Shown here piece after piece: positions 38,045 through 46,355 of a DNA stretch of 64,000 bases. The position numbers were made by a program, and so were the translations under genes. The notes under the pieces are model-generated. The model was given only the letters and a program-made list of their open reading frames with translations. It did no database searches and was not told the DNA's origin. This DNA is from Providencia rettgeri (GTDB taxonomy: Bacteria; Pseudomonadota; Gammaproteobacteria; Enterobacterales; Enterobacteriaceae): NCBI GenBank assembly GCA_900455085.1, contig UGTZ01000001.1, positions 960,501 to 1,024,500 on the forward strand, read 5' to 3'. How positions within the stretch are numbered: position 1 is the first letter of the stretch; each line of letters opens with the position of its first letter.

Positions 38045-38831
38045 TGAAAAACCAATGAATAACGATAGCGTCGGCAGAACATTTCTAGTTGTTTTTATTC
38101 TTTGCCTAGTTTGCTCTATTGTCGTCGCAGGGGCTGCAGTTGGTCTAAAACCACAGCAGCAAGAACAGATTCAGTTAGATACTCAACGTAATATTTTAAG
38201 TGTTGCTGGCTTGCTGCAACCTAAAATGACCGCTGAGGAAGTTCAAGATGTATATAAGGATCGTATCGAACCTAAACTTTTGAATTTTAAAACTAATGAA
38301 TTATCTGATAGCACTAGCCGTTATGACTTAAATAGCGAGCTACGCAGCGAAGAAACGAGTATTGCACTCTCTCCTGCAGAAGATATTGCAAAAATTCGCC
38401 GTCGTGCCAATAGCGCTGAAATCTATTTAGTTAAAGATGAAGCTGGAAAAGTATCACAAATTATTTTACCTGTTTACGGCTCTGGTTTGTGGTCTGTCAT
38501 GTATGCCTTTATTGCGGTAGATGTAGATGGTGTCACCTCTCGTGGTATTACTTACTATGCACATGGTGAAACACCAGGGCTGGGCGGTGAGGTTGATAAC
38601 CCTCAGTGGAAAGCCCAATGGCCCGGTAAAAAACTGTTCAATGAGCAGGGGGTTCCGGCAATTAAAATCGTGCGCGGTGGTGCGACAGATAACCCATTCG
38701 GTATCGACGGCCTTTCAGGTGCGACTCTAACATCAAACGGAATCCAGCATATGTTTGATTTCTGGTTAGGGGATAACGGTTTTGGTCCGTTCCTGAAAAA
38801 AGTACGTGAAGGAGCGCTGAATAATGGCTGA
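38037..38831 (+). CDS. nqrC: NqrC, periplasmic FMN subunit
   Basis: About 264 residues. One N-terminal helix (about residues 15-36) anchors a periplasmic domain whose FMN-bearing Thr is in IDGLSGATLTSNGIQHM. YGSGLWSVMYAFIAVD and GETPGLGGEVDNP are family blocks. Start: the GTG at 38037 overlaps nqrB and gives MANEKPMNNDSV; the ATG at 38055 is possible. The frame going back to 37980 lies inside nqrB and is not used. The stop overlaps the nqrD start by 8 bp. Confidence 0.95.
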   Translation: MANEKPMNNDSVGRTFLVVFILCLVCSIVVAGAAVGLKPQQQEQIQLDTQRNILSVAGLLQPKMTAEEVQDVYKDRIEPKLLNFKTNELSDSTSRYDLNSELRSEETSIALSPAEDIAKIRRRANSAEIYLVKDEAGKVSQIILPVYGSGLWSVMYAFIAVDVDGVTSRGITYYAHGETPGLGGEVDNPQWKAQWPGKKLFNEQGVPAIKIVRGGATDNPFGIDGLSGATLTSNGIQHMFDFWLGDNGFGPFLKKVREGALNNG

Positions 38832-39454
38832 TTCAAAAGAAGTAAAACGCGTCCTACTTGGACCGTTATTGGATAACAACCCAATTGCTTTACAGGTATT
38901 AGGGGTTTGTTCTGCACTGGCCAGTGACAACGAAGTTAGAAACAGCACTCGTTATGACGATTGCTGTAACCTTAGTGACGGCATTTTCTAACTTCTTTAT
39001 TTCACTCATCAGGAATTATATTCCGAGCAGCGTACGTATTATCGTTCAAATGGCAATCATTGCTTCTTTAGTTATTGTGGTTGACCAAATTTTACGTGCA
39101 TATGCCTATGAAATATCAAAACAACTTTCTGTATTTGTTGGCTTGATTATTACTAACTGTATCGTAATGGGGCGTGCTGAAGCTTATGCAATGAAAGCAC
39201 CACCAATTGAAAGCTTCATGGACGGTATTGGTAATGGTCTAGGTTACGGTGTGATCCTTGTTTTAGTCGGCTTTTTACGTGAGTTATTTGGTTCCGGCAA
39301 ATTGTTTGGTATCACAGTTTTTGAATCACTACAAACCGGTGGTTGGTACATGCCAAATGGCCTGTTCCTCCTCGCGCCAAGTGCATTCTTTATCATCGGT
39401 ATGCTGATTTGGGGGTTACGTACCTTGAAACCAGCTCAGGTAGAGAAGGACTAA
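38824..39454 (+). CDS. nqrD: NqrD, integral membrane subunit (frameshift near residue 33)
   Basis: About 209 residues with six helices. The N-terminus MADSKEVKRVLLGPLLDNNP is typical. At 38921-38922 an extra C (GGCC for GGC) breaks the frame; removing it gives CSALAVTTKLETALVMTIAV and continues to the natural stop. ITNCIVMGRAEAYAMK and ELFGSGKLFGI follow. NqrD and NqrE form an inverted-topology pair that holds a buried [2Fe-2S] cluster; its Cys lies in TNCIVMGRAEA. All other nqr genes are intact, so a sequence error is likely. Confidence 0.95.
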
Positions 39455-39458
39455 TCAC

Positions 39459-40055
39459 ATGGAACACTATATTAGCCTGTTTGTTAAAGCCATTTTTATT
39501 GAAAATATGGCATTAGCATTTTTCTTGGGAATGTGTACCTTCCTTGCGGTATCGAAGAATGTAAAAACTGCTTTTGGACTGGGTATCGCTGTAACGGTAG
39601 TTCTTGGGATTTCTGTCCCAGCTAATAACTTGGTATACAACTTAGTATTGCGTGATGGTGCGATTGCTGAAGGTATCGATTTATCCTTCTTGAACTTCAT
39701 CACTTTTATCGGTGTTATTGCCGCGTTAGTTCAGATTCTTGAAATGATTTTAGACCGCTACTTCCCGTCACTGTATAACGCGTTAGGTATCTTTTTGCCA
39801 TTGATTACCGTTAACTGTGCCATTTTCGGTGGTGTTTCTTTCATGGCTCAGCGTGATTATAACTTTAGCGAATCGATTGTGTATGGGTTCGGTTCGGGGA
39901 TCGGTTGGATGCTCGCAATCGTATTGATGGCAGCTATTCGAGAGAAGATGAAGTACTCAGATATTCCATCGGGTCTAAAAGGGTTAGGTATCACCTTTGT
40001 GACAACCGGTTTAATGGCATTGGGCTTTATGTCCTTCTCCGGTGTGCAGCTATAA
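39459..40055 (+). CDS. nqrE: NqrE, integral membrane subunit
   Basis: A 198-residue six-helix protein that is the topological mirror of NqrD. It has the start EHYISLFVKAIFIENMALAFFLGMC with one cluster Cys and the LITVNCAIFGGVSFMAQRDYN segment with the other. It shares the intramembrane iron-sulfur cluster with NqrD. It lies 4 bp after nqrD and 15 bp before nqrF. Confidence 0.97.
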   Translation: MEHYISLFVKAIFIENMALAFFLGMCTFLAVSKNVKTAFGLGIAVTVVLGISVPANNLVYNLVLRDGAIAEGIDLSFLNFITFIGVIAALVQILEMILDRYFPSLYNALGIFLPLITVNCAIFGGVSFMAQRDYNFSESIVYGFGSGIGWMLAIVLMAAIREKMKYSDIPSGLKGLGITFVTTGLMALGFMSFSGVQL

Positions 40056-40070
40056 AGGCGAGAAGAATTC

Positions 40071-41297
40071 ATGGAAATTATTATTTTAGGTGTCGTGATG
40101 TTTACCCTGATTGTCTTGGTGCTGACAGGCTTAATCCTGTTTGCAAAATCCAAGCTAGTCAACACAGGGAACATCAAAGTTGAAGTTAATGGCGATCCAG
40201 ACAAAAGTTTTGAAGCTCCTGCGGGTGACAAGCTATTAGGCATGTTATCAAACCAAGGTATTTTTGTTTCATCAGCGTGCGGTGGTGGCGGCTCTTGTGG
40301 TCAGTGCCGTGTGAAAATCAAAGAAGGTGGTGGTGATATTCTGCCTACTGAGCTTTCTCACATTAACAAACGTGAAGCAAAAGAAGGCTGCCGATTAGCG
40401 TGTCAGGTCAACGTTAAGCAAGATTTAAAAATTGAGCTTCCAGAAGAAATATTTGGCGTGAAAAAATGGGAGTGTGAAGTTATTTCTAATGATAACAAAG
40501 CAACTTTCATTAAAGAGCTGAAATTGAAAATTCCAGAAGGAGAGGTCGTTCCTTTCCGTGCGGGTGGCTTTATTCAGATTGAATGCCCGGCACATGTCGT
40601 CAAATATGAAGATTTTGATGTACCAGAAGAATATCGTGAAGATTGGGATAAATTTAACCTGTTCCGTTATGTGTCTGAGGTTAAAGAACCAACTGTTCGC
40701 GCCTATTCGATGGCAAACTACCCGGAAGAGTATGGCATTATCATGCTAAACGTGCGTATTGCTACGCCACCACCTCGTAATCCTGATGTCCCTCCAGGAA
40801 TTATGTCCTCTTATATTTGGTCATTAAAGCCAGGGGATAAAGTGACTATTTCTGGGCCGTTTGGTGAGTTTTTCGCTAAAGAAACGGAAGCGGAAATGGT
40901 GTTTATCGGTGGTGGTGCGGGTATGGCACCAATGCGTTCTCATATATTCGACCAACTGCGCCGCTTAGATTCTAAACGTAAGATTAGTTTCTGGTATGGT
41001 GCGCGTTCTGTTCGTGAAATGTTCTACACTGAAGATTTTGACCAACTTGCAGCAGAACATGAAAACTTTACATGGCATGTAGCGCTTTCAGACCCTATGC
41101 CTGAAGACAATTGGGATGGTTATACCGGTTTCATCCATAATGTCTTATATGAAAACTACTTAAAAGACCATCCAGCGCCAGAAGATTGTGAGTTCTACAT
41201 GTGTGGGCCTCCAATGATGAATGCTGCCGTGATCAAAATGTTGAAAGACCTTGGTGTTGAAGACGAAAACATCCTATTGGATGACTTCGGTGGTTAA
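40071..41297 (+). CDS. nqrF: NqrF, NADH-oxidising FAD/2Fe-2S subunit
   Basis: A 408-residue entry subunit. One N-terminal helix (residues 2-24) is followed by a ferredoxin domain with cluster Cys70, Cys76, Cys79 and Cys111 (SACGGGGSCGQC and RLACQV). The FAD domain has RAYSMANYPEE and the NADH domain has FIGGGAGMAPMRSH and MCGPPMM. It takes hydride from NADH and passes electrons into the pump. A terminator follows the stop by about 55 bp. Confidence 0.97.
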   Translation: MEIIILGVVMFTLIVLVLTGLILFAKSKLVNTGNIKVEVNGDPDKSFEAPAGDKLLGMLSNQGIFVSSACGGGGSCGQCRVKIKEGGGDILPTELSHINKREAKEGCRLACQVNVKQDLKIELPEEIFGVKKWECEVISNDNKATFIKELKLKIPEGEVVPFRAGGFIQIECPAHVVKYEDFDVPEEYREDWDKFNLFRYVSEVKEPTVRAYSMANYPEEYGIIMLNVRIATPPPRNPDVPPGIMSSYIWSLKPGDKVTISGPFGEFFAKETEAEMVFIGGGAGMAPMRSHIFDQLRRLDSKRKISFWYGARSVREMFYTEDFDQLAAEHENFTWHVALSDPMPEDNWDGYTGFIHNVLYENYLKDHPAPEDCEFYMCGPPMMNAAVIKMLKDLGVEDENILLDDFGG

Positions 41298-41350
41298 GCA
41301 ACTTAGCTGATTTTATTAGGCTTATCAAAGTCAGTAGACAGTAACACTTT

Positions 41351-41382
41351 AAAGAGGGAAAATATTTTCCCTCTTTGTGATT
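41351..41382 (+). terminator. Terminator after nqrF
   Basis: A perfect palindrome with arms AAAGAGGGAAAAT and ATTTTCCCTCTTT at 41351-41376. It separates nqrABCDEF from apbE, which then needs its own promoter or read-through. Confidence 0.8.
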
Positions 41383-41536
41383 TAGTAAATCTATTAAGCG
41401 CTAATGAGTTAACGGTTAATAGGTAGGTTTATGATTATTTTGACTGGAACATTCTCTGCATGGGTGACGATGTAAAGTGTGTTAATAGTCTGGGCGGCCT
41501 TAACAAAATGCGCTCATGATTGACGCGGAGAAAATT

Positions 41537-42568
41537 ATGCTAAGTAAAAGAATTTATACCTCGGTACTGCTATTTGTTGCAGCACTGTTTCTTACTGCCT
41601 GTGGTGGACCTGAACAACAGAATCTTCAGGGGCAAACAATGGGTACGTATTATTCGGTTAAATATGTCACAGATTCTTCGGAGCCAAAGCCTGAAGCAAT
41701 TCAAGCCGAAATAGATAAACGTTTGGAAGAAGTTAACGACCAAATGTCAACATATCGCCCAGACTCAGAATTAAGTCGTTTTAATCAGTTTAAAGAAGTC
41801 AATACACCGTTCCCTGTTTCTGCAGCAACGGCAACTGTAGTTAAAAAAGCCATTGAAATTAATAAGCTGACAGATGGTTCATTAGATGTAACGGTTGGGC
41901 CTTTAGTTAATTTATGGGGGTTTGGCCCTGAAGGAAGAGTCACTAAAGCACCTTCGGATGAAGAATTGGCTAAGCGCAGAGCATGGGTTGGTATCGAAAA
42001 ACTCGCTGTTCAAGATAATAACTTAATTAAAACAATCCCTGAGCTATATGTCGATCTTTCCTCCATTGCGAAAGGTTATGGTGTCGACGTTGTTGCTGAA
42101 TATTTAGAATCATTAGGTATCAATAATTATATGGTTGATATTGGTGGTGAAGTGCGTACGAAAGGAACAAATGGTAAAGAAGTGCCATGGCGTATCGCAA
42201 TAGAAAAACCCGCATCGGATGGTGTCAGCCAAACAGCACAAGAGATTATTGAACCAGGTGACCGCTCTATCGCTACATCAGGGGACTACCGTAATTACTT
42301 CGAGCAAGATGGCGTTCGTTTTTCTCATACTATAGACCCAAAAACAGGAAAACCAATCACACATAATTTAGTCTCTATTACAGTAATTGCAGAAAATTGC
42401 ATGAGTGCTGATGGCTTATCTACAGGACTAAATGTTTTAGGGCCTGAAGTTGGCTTTGCTTTAGCTGAAAAAATGAATATTCCTGTTTTTATGATTGTTA
42501 AGACAGATAAAGGTTTTGAAGAGCGCTATACTAAGGCATTCGAACCATTTTTAACCAAAAAACAGTAG
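41537..42568 (+). CDS. apbE: ApbE, FAD:protein FMN transferase
   Basis: About 343 residues from the ATG at 41537, which has GCGGAG upstream; an ATG seven codons earlier is less well placed. A lipoprotein signal ends in LFLTACGG (Cys22), so the enzyme is anchored facing the periplasm. The motifs GQTMGTYYSVKY, DLSSIAKGYGVD, YMVDIGGEVRTKG and FSHTIDPKTGKPI are typical. It transfers FMN from FAD to the Thr of NqrB and NqrC. Its place between nqrF and nqrM fits maturation of the pump. Confidence 0.96.
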   Translation: MLSKRIYTSVLLFVAALFLTACGGPEQQNLQGQTMGTYYSVKYVTDSSEPKPEAIQAEIDKRLEEVNDQMSTYRPDSELSRFNQFKEVNTPFPVSAATATVVKKAIEINKLTDGSLDVTVGPLVNLWGFGPEGRVTKAPSDEELAKRRAWVGIEKLAVQDNNLIKTIPELYVDLSSIAKGYGVDVVAEYLESLGINNYMVDIGGEVRTKGTNGKEVPWRIAIEKPASDGVSQTAQEIIEPGDRSIATSGDYRNYFEQDGVRFSHTIDPKTGKPITHNLVSITVIAENCMSADGLSTGLNVLGPEVGFALAEKMNIPVFMIVKTDKGFEERYTKAFEPFLTKKQ

Positions 42569-42585
42569 TTGTAGGAGGATAAAAA

Positions 42586-42813
42586 ATGCTGAATATTTTT
42601 ATTGCAGCCTTTGCACTGTTTTTGCTGGCCTTTTTAGGTATGTCACTTGGGTATATTATTAAACGTAAGAGTATCCAAGGTAGCTGCGGCGGGTTAAGCA
42701 GTATTGGTGTTGAAAAGGTGTGTGATTGCCCTGAGCCTTGTGATGCACGTAAAAAACGTATGGCGCGTGAAGAAGCCCGTCAAAAATTACTGGATAAAAA
42801 CCGTATTATTTAA
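42586..42813 (+). CDS. nqrM: NqrM, Na+-NQR maturation protein
   Basis: A 75-residue protein with one N-terminal helix (about residues 3-25) and four cysteines in GSCGGL and VCDCPEPC. In Vibrio, NqrM is needed to deliver iron for the cluster held by NqrD and NqrE. It has a strong ribosome site (TAGGAGG) and lies 17 bp after apbE, so the two form a maturation pair behind the structural genes. Confidence 0.93.
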   Translation: MLNIFIAAFALFLLAFLGMSLGYIIKRKSIQGSCGGLSSIGVEKVCDCPEPCDARKKRMAREEARQKLLDKNRII

Positions 42814-42915
42814 ATTAGTACTTATATTTGGCCTTAATCTCAATTAGCGAAGTTGATAGAGATTAAGGCTTTTTACAAATAGAAGGTTAATTCACTTATT
42901 CTTTATTTTATGAAG

Positions 42916-43316
42916 CTACTGAGCTTTACTAAGAGCTGTTGAGCAAGAATTTGAATTGGGAAATGAGACATACATTCTTTTAGAATCACCATTAACCCTA
43001 ATAATAACAGTGTGGTTATCTTCGGGTTTTATTTGACATGAGAAACCATATTCAGATACCCAAGTTTGCCCATACTTCGTGATAAAAAAATTCTCCAGTA
43101 ATGTATATCCTCTAAAGAGTAATAAAATTGCTCTTTAAACGTTATATGTTATTTATTTTCAATGTTTTTTATTGATATATCACCGTCATCTTGAAAATAA
43201 GTTTTACTAGGATGATAAGGGTCTGGGTCCATATCAATACCAACTTGTATTAGATGTTCCCCCCAATAATTCTCAAATGTTAGTTTAAAAAACGATGCGT
43301 TAATTTTATTCTTCAT
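42916..43316 (-). pseudogene. Relic gene B of a tandem pair, unknown family
   Basis: About 133 codons in the AT-rich patch after nqrM. The first part is MKNKINASFFKLTFENYWGE, running to a TAA at 43149 after ISIKNIENK. The frame resumes as HITFKEQFYYSL, and after one shift near 43090 as FFITKYGQTWVSEYGFSCQI, ending SNSCSTALSKAQ at 42916. It aligns along its length with relic A just upstream on the same strand (shared pattern TF...W...TK...W...CQI...K.M.V..P....CS). The family is not recognised; a small beta-rich protein is likely. The first 55 codons may still be translated. Confidence 0.55.
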
Positions 43317-43691
43317 CAGACACACTCCCAATTTGAACTATTTCTTTTGAGCACATGTTAAAGCTCGGGTAGCAAACGGTCATTTCTTTTTTATTACCAT
43401 CAAAGCTAATAACGATTTGGCAGTTTTAAGCCTTATTTGCATTGCAATTTAAGAAACTACCACTGCTCCATTTTTTCCTATCTTTAGTAGTGATATTACC
43501 TATCCAAGCACTTAATCCAGTATAACTATATGAAATACTGAATGTGTTTTTTGTTTATATGGTTATCGGGTATATTGTAGGTAAAAAAATTTATCATATT
43601 CATCTTCAGTACAGTGATAAATGATTTCTACTTTTTTAATATCTTGATTCTACTTATTTTCAATAGAAATAGTTCCAGATGATTTAGCCAT
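43306..43691 (-). pseudogene. Relic gene A of a tandem pair, unknown family
   Basis: It starts at an ATG with a good ribosome site (GAGGGAG): MAKSSGTISIENK, then TAG. The frame continues NQDIKKVEIIYHCTEDEYD, needs two single-base corrections in T and A runs, goes on as FSISYSYTGLSAWIGNITTK, has a second stop (TAA) near 43430, and ends CQIVISFDGNKKEMTVCYP then NMCSKEIVQIGSVSDEE. The two in-frame stops are not homopolymer artefacts, so the gene is probably dead. Its stop overlaps the start of relic B, as in an operon of paralogues. Confidence 0.55.
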
Positions 43692-43890
43692 ATCTCCCTC
43701 TTTGTAATATTAATTATGAAAAATAATATTTAGTGAAGATTTATCATGATCTTCTTTACTGAAGGTGTAATTAATATAGGTTGTTACTTTTTAATGAAAG
43801 GAATCACAATAAAACTGATTAATTAAAAATCAAATAAGCTACTTAATTTTAATAACGAGATAAAAAATAAGTAGCTTAGTTAAATAAATA

Positions 43891-44832
43891 TTATTTTTTG
43901 AACGCTTCAGGTGAGTCAACCATTACAGCATCCACACCAATTTCTTTTGCGAGTTGGTAGTCACTTTCATTATTAACGCCAAAGACAATGATATAAGCAT
44001 TGCCATTTTTTCTAAAACAATCGATGGCTTCTTTATCCCATGAAAGGGTCGCTGGTGAGCGAGCTTCACCTAATGTATATTTTTCGACTACTTCAACTTT
44101 ACGATGTAGTTCAAAGCCATACCAGCGAGTTGTTGTTTTGTCATTTTCTATTGAACATTGATGGTTCATCACGACATTTGCCAACAGGGTGCGAGTCTCA
44201 TCACGACTTTCAAATAATGGGATCTTTGGAGAAAGGGATTTGAGTGCTTTTAAAAATTCATCATTAGTGGAATAAAAACGTACTTGGTTAAATGCATTAG
44301 TTTTATCTAAGAGAGCTAAAATCGCCTTTGCTTGAATATCAGGGTTGGCGTCAGGGGATTTTAAATCTACGTAGAAAGTTGTGTCTGGGTATTTTTGCAG
44401 AATATTTTCTAGTGTAGTGATAGTTGTTTTTTGTAAGGGGAATTGCTGATTATGTTTTTGACTAAACTTATAAGCAGCATTGACATGATTGAGTTGTTCT
44501 ACTGTATAAGCAGATACGTTACCTTTTTTGTCCGTCAATGAATCTAGATCACTCGGACGATATAGGACTAATTGATTATCTTTACTAAGTTGAACGGTAA
44601 GCCAAATAGCATCGGCATTATTTTGCTTGGCTAAATCAATGGCATAAATTGTATTTTCTGGTGCATCTGCTGTTCCTGCACGGTGAGCTACAATTTTAGG
44701 GGATAGCGCTAAATTAGGGGATAGTGCGAAAACTGTTTGGCTAGCAAGCAGCATAATGAGAGGAGCCATAAATTTAACATATTTTGATGTTGATATCATT
44801 GCCATAGAGATGATCCATAAATAGTTTTTCAA
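43891..44832 (-). CDS. GDPD-family protein, exported, with altered metal site
   Basis: A 313-residue TIM-barrel protein like glycerophosphodiester phosphodiesterases, with a long N-terminal hydrophobic signal (residues ~17-36, ending TVFALS; an internal Met may be the true start). The conserved HRAGTADAPENTIYAI is present. In active GDPDs the next strand carries Glu-x-Asp and later His (type ELDVQLTKDG..VVFHD); here it reads WLTVQLSKDNQLVLYRPSDL, so both acids and the His are gone. It may be a binding protein or a different enzyme. It stands alone. Confidence 0.75.
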   Translation of the reverse strand: MKNYLWIISMAMISTSKYVKFMAPLIMLLASQTVFALSPNLALSPKIVAHRAGTADAPENTIYAIDLAKQNNADAIWLTVQLSKDNQLVLYRPSDLDSLTDKKGNVSAYTVEQLNHVNAAYKFSQKHNQQFPLQKTTITTLENILQKYPDTTFYVDLKSPDANPDIQAKAILALLDKTNAFNQVRFYSTNDEFLKALKSLSPKIPLFESRDETRTLLANVVMNHQCSIENDKTTTRWYGFELHRKVEVVEKYTLGEARSPATLSWDKEAIDCFRKNGNAYIIVFGVNNESDYQLAKEIGVDAVMVDSPEAFKK

Positions 44833-45047
44833 GGTATTGTTGTTGGTAAAACAACTCTTTTTATTACTTTTTTGTTTAAAAGTAAGTAGTAATACTTATT
44901 TTTAAGACAAACTTTAAATCGAATCTAGAGTTGGATAGCTTGGCAGATGATTATTGCAATAATATGAATTACCTAATTATCATGGAGTTAGCTTTTTCAT
45001 TCGTCAATTTTATGGTGATGTGACAATAATTGCATGGCTAATAAAAA

Positions 45048-45067
45048 TACTGTATATTTAATCAGGT
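45048..45067 (+). promoter_or_regulatory. LexA (SOS) box of dinB
   Basis: TACTGTATATTTAATCAGGT has the LexA core CTG-N10-CAG (45050-45065) with an AT-rich middle. It lies 25 bp before the dinB start, so dinB should be induced by DNA damage as in E. coli. Confidence 0.85.
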
Positions 45068-45089
45068 GTTTGATTGGCAGAGTTAACCC

Positions 45090-46145
45090 GTGCGTAAAAT
45101 TATTCATATTGATATGGACTGCTTTTATGCAGCGATCGAAATGCGTGACGACCCAAGCCTTCGTAATGTCCCCATTGCAGTGGGGGGAAGCGCAGATCGC
45201 CGAGGCGTTATTAGTACTGCAAATTATGAAGCCCGTCGCTACGGTGTTCACAGTGCGATGTCTACTGCGATTGCACTTAGGCTTTGCCCTCACTTGAAAG
45301 TGGTTCCTGGGCATATGGCACTTTACAAAGAAACCTCCCTGTATATTCGAAAAATATTTGCTCGCTATACTGACCTCATAGAACCACTTTCTCTTGATGA
45401 AGCTTATTTGGATGTCACTGATTGTACGCAATTACATGGCTCTGCAACGCTAATTGCTAAGGCCATTCGCCAGCAAATCTTTGATGAACTGCAATTAACC
45501 GCTTCAGCGGGGATAGCGCCAATAAAATTTTTGGCGAAAATAGCTTCAGATATGAATAAACCCAATGGCCAATTCGTGATCACGCCGCAAAATATGGATC
45601 AATTTATTCTTAGCTTGCCCCTTAAAAAAATTCCTGGCGTGGGTAAGGTAACCGCTCAGAAATTAGCGGATATGGGGTTACTCACTTGTGCTGACGTCCA
45701 AAAATATGATGTTGTTACATTGGTTAAAAGCATGGGTAAATTCGGGCAGGTACTTTGGGATCGATGCCATGGTATCGATGAGCGTGCTATTAACCCTGAT
45801 AGACTCAGAAAGTCGGTAGGGGTTGAACGCACCCTTGCAGAAGATATATATCAATGGAGCGATTGTCTTCCTCTGCTTGATAAACTCTATGACGAACTAC
45901 AATTACGTCTAGCGAAGGTAAAACCAGATCTGCGTATTGCTCGTCAAGGTGTAAAATTTAAATTTGCAGACTTTCAGCAAACAACACAAGAACACGTATA
46001 CCCAATTCTTAATAAACAAGATTTAGTCCAGATAGCGAAACAAGTTTGGGATAATCGCCGCTTAGGGCGTGGTGTTCGGTTAGTTGGTTTGCATGTGATG
46101 CTGCAAAGCCCGCAGCTTGAAAGGCAATTATTACTTGAATTATAA
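45090..46145 (+). CDS. dinB: DinB, DNA polymerase IV
   Basis: A 351-residue Y-family translesion polymerase, the same length as in E. coli. It has a GTG start. Catalytic acids lie in IHIDMDCFYAAIEMRD and LSLDEAYLDVTD; GGSADRRGVISTANYEARRYG is the finger region, KKIPGVGKVTAQKLADMG the helix-hairpin-helix, and a little-finger domain follows. The end LERQLLLEL has a clamp-binding-type sequence, QLLLEL. The gene is preceded by a LexA box and followed by the first hairpin of an inserted repeat element. Confidence 0.96.
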   Translation: MRKIIHIDMDCFYAAIEMRDDPSLRNVPIAVGGSADRRGVISTANYEARRYGVHSAMSTAIALRLCPHLKVVPGHMALYKETSLYIRKIFARYTDLIEPLSLDEAYLDVTDCTQLHGSATLIAKAIRQQIFDELQLTASAGIAPIKFLAKIASDMNKPNGQFVITPQNMDQFILSLPLKKIPGVGKVTAQKLADMGLLTCADVQKYDVVTLVKSMGKFGQVLWDRCHGIDERAINPDRLRKSVGVERTLAEDIYQWSDCLPLLDKLYDELQLRLAKVKPDLRIARQGVKFKFADFQQTTQEHVYPILNKQDLVQIAKQVWDNRRLGRGVRLVGLHVMLQSPQLERQLLLEL

Positions 46146-46146
46146 A

Positions 46147-46172
46147 AAACACCCATCGCATGATGGGTGTTT
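46147..46172. terminator. Hairpin, left copy, between dinB and pepD
   Basis: An 11-bp stem AAACACCCATC / GATGGGTGTTT with loop GCAT. On the minus strand it is followed by a T6 run (46141-46146 read as TTTTTT/TATA), so it is a proper terminator for pepD. The same 26 bases recur exactly at 46314-46339. Confidence 0.8.
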
Positions 46173-46313
46173 GAGGTTGTTAACAAAGCGGGATAAAAGC
46201 GTGGTTTTTCCCGCTTTGTGTTATCAGACGAAAATCAATGATTTGATTTTCCTCATTTATTTTCAAAACCTATTAGACTTGCCGCCAAACATAATATGTT
46301 TATCAGCAGTGTG
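46173..46313 (+). repeat. Structured intergenic element, copy 1 (141 bp)
   Basis: It lies exactly between two identical 26-base hairpins. It is about 90% identical to 53139-53280. Three stems can be drawn: ACAAAGCGGG / CCCGCTTTGT (perfect), AAAATCAA / TTGATTTT, and a 3' stem around CCAAACATAATATGTTT that is eroded here. No coding frame is shared by both copies. It is not an ERIC or IS end that I recognise. The flanking duplication suggests insertion into the terminator of pepD. Confidence 0.8.
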
Positions 46314-46339
46314 AAACACCCATCGCATGATGGGTGTTT
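46314..46339. repeat. Hairpin, right copy (direct duplicate of 46147-46172)
   Basis: The same 26 bases as the left hairpin, with different flanks (GTG before, CAT after). It lacks the T run that the left copy has on the minus strand, as expected if the element entered the original terminator and duplicated it. Confidence 0.85.
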
Positions 46340-46355
46340 CATAACAATTAATTGC

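Noticed and set aside
38820..39454. Programmed frameshift in nqrD or recA
   Set aside because: No slippery heptamer with stimulator is visible, and the same kind of break occurs in many unrelated genes.
42916..43691. Stops after ENK in both relic genes as a shared, perhaps programmed, feature
   Set aside because: On proper alignment the two ENK sites are not equivalent: residue ~13 in one and ~55 in the other.
46173..46313. The repeat element as an ERIC or REP unit
   Set aside because: It lacks the ERIC core and the REP palindrome, and the true ERIC in the window (47831-47950) is clearly different.
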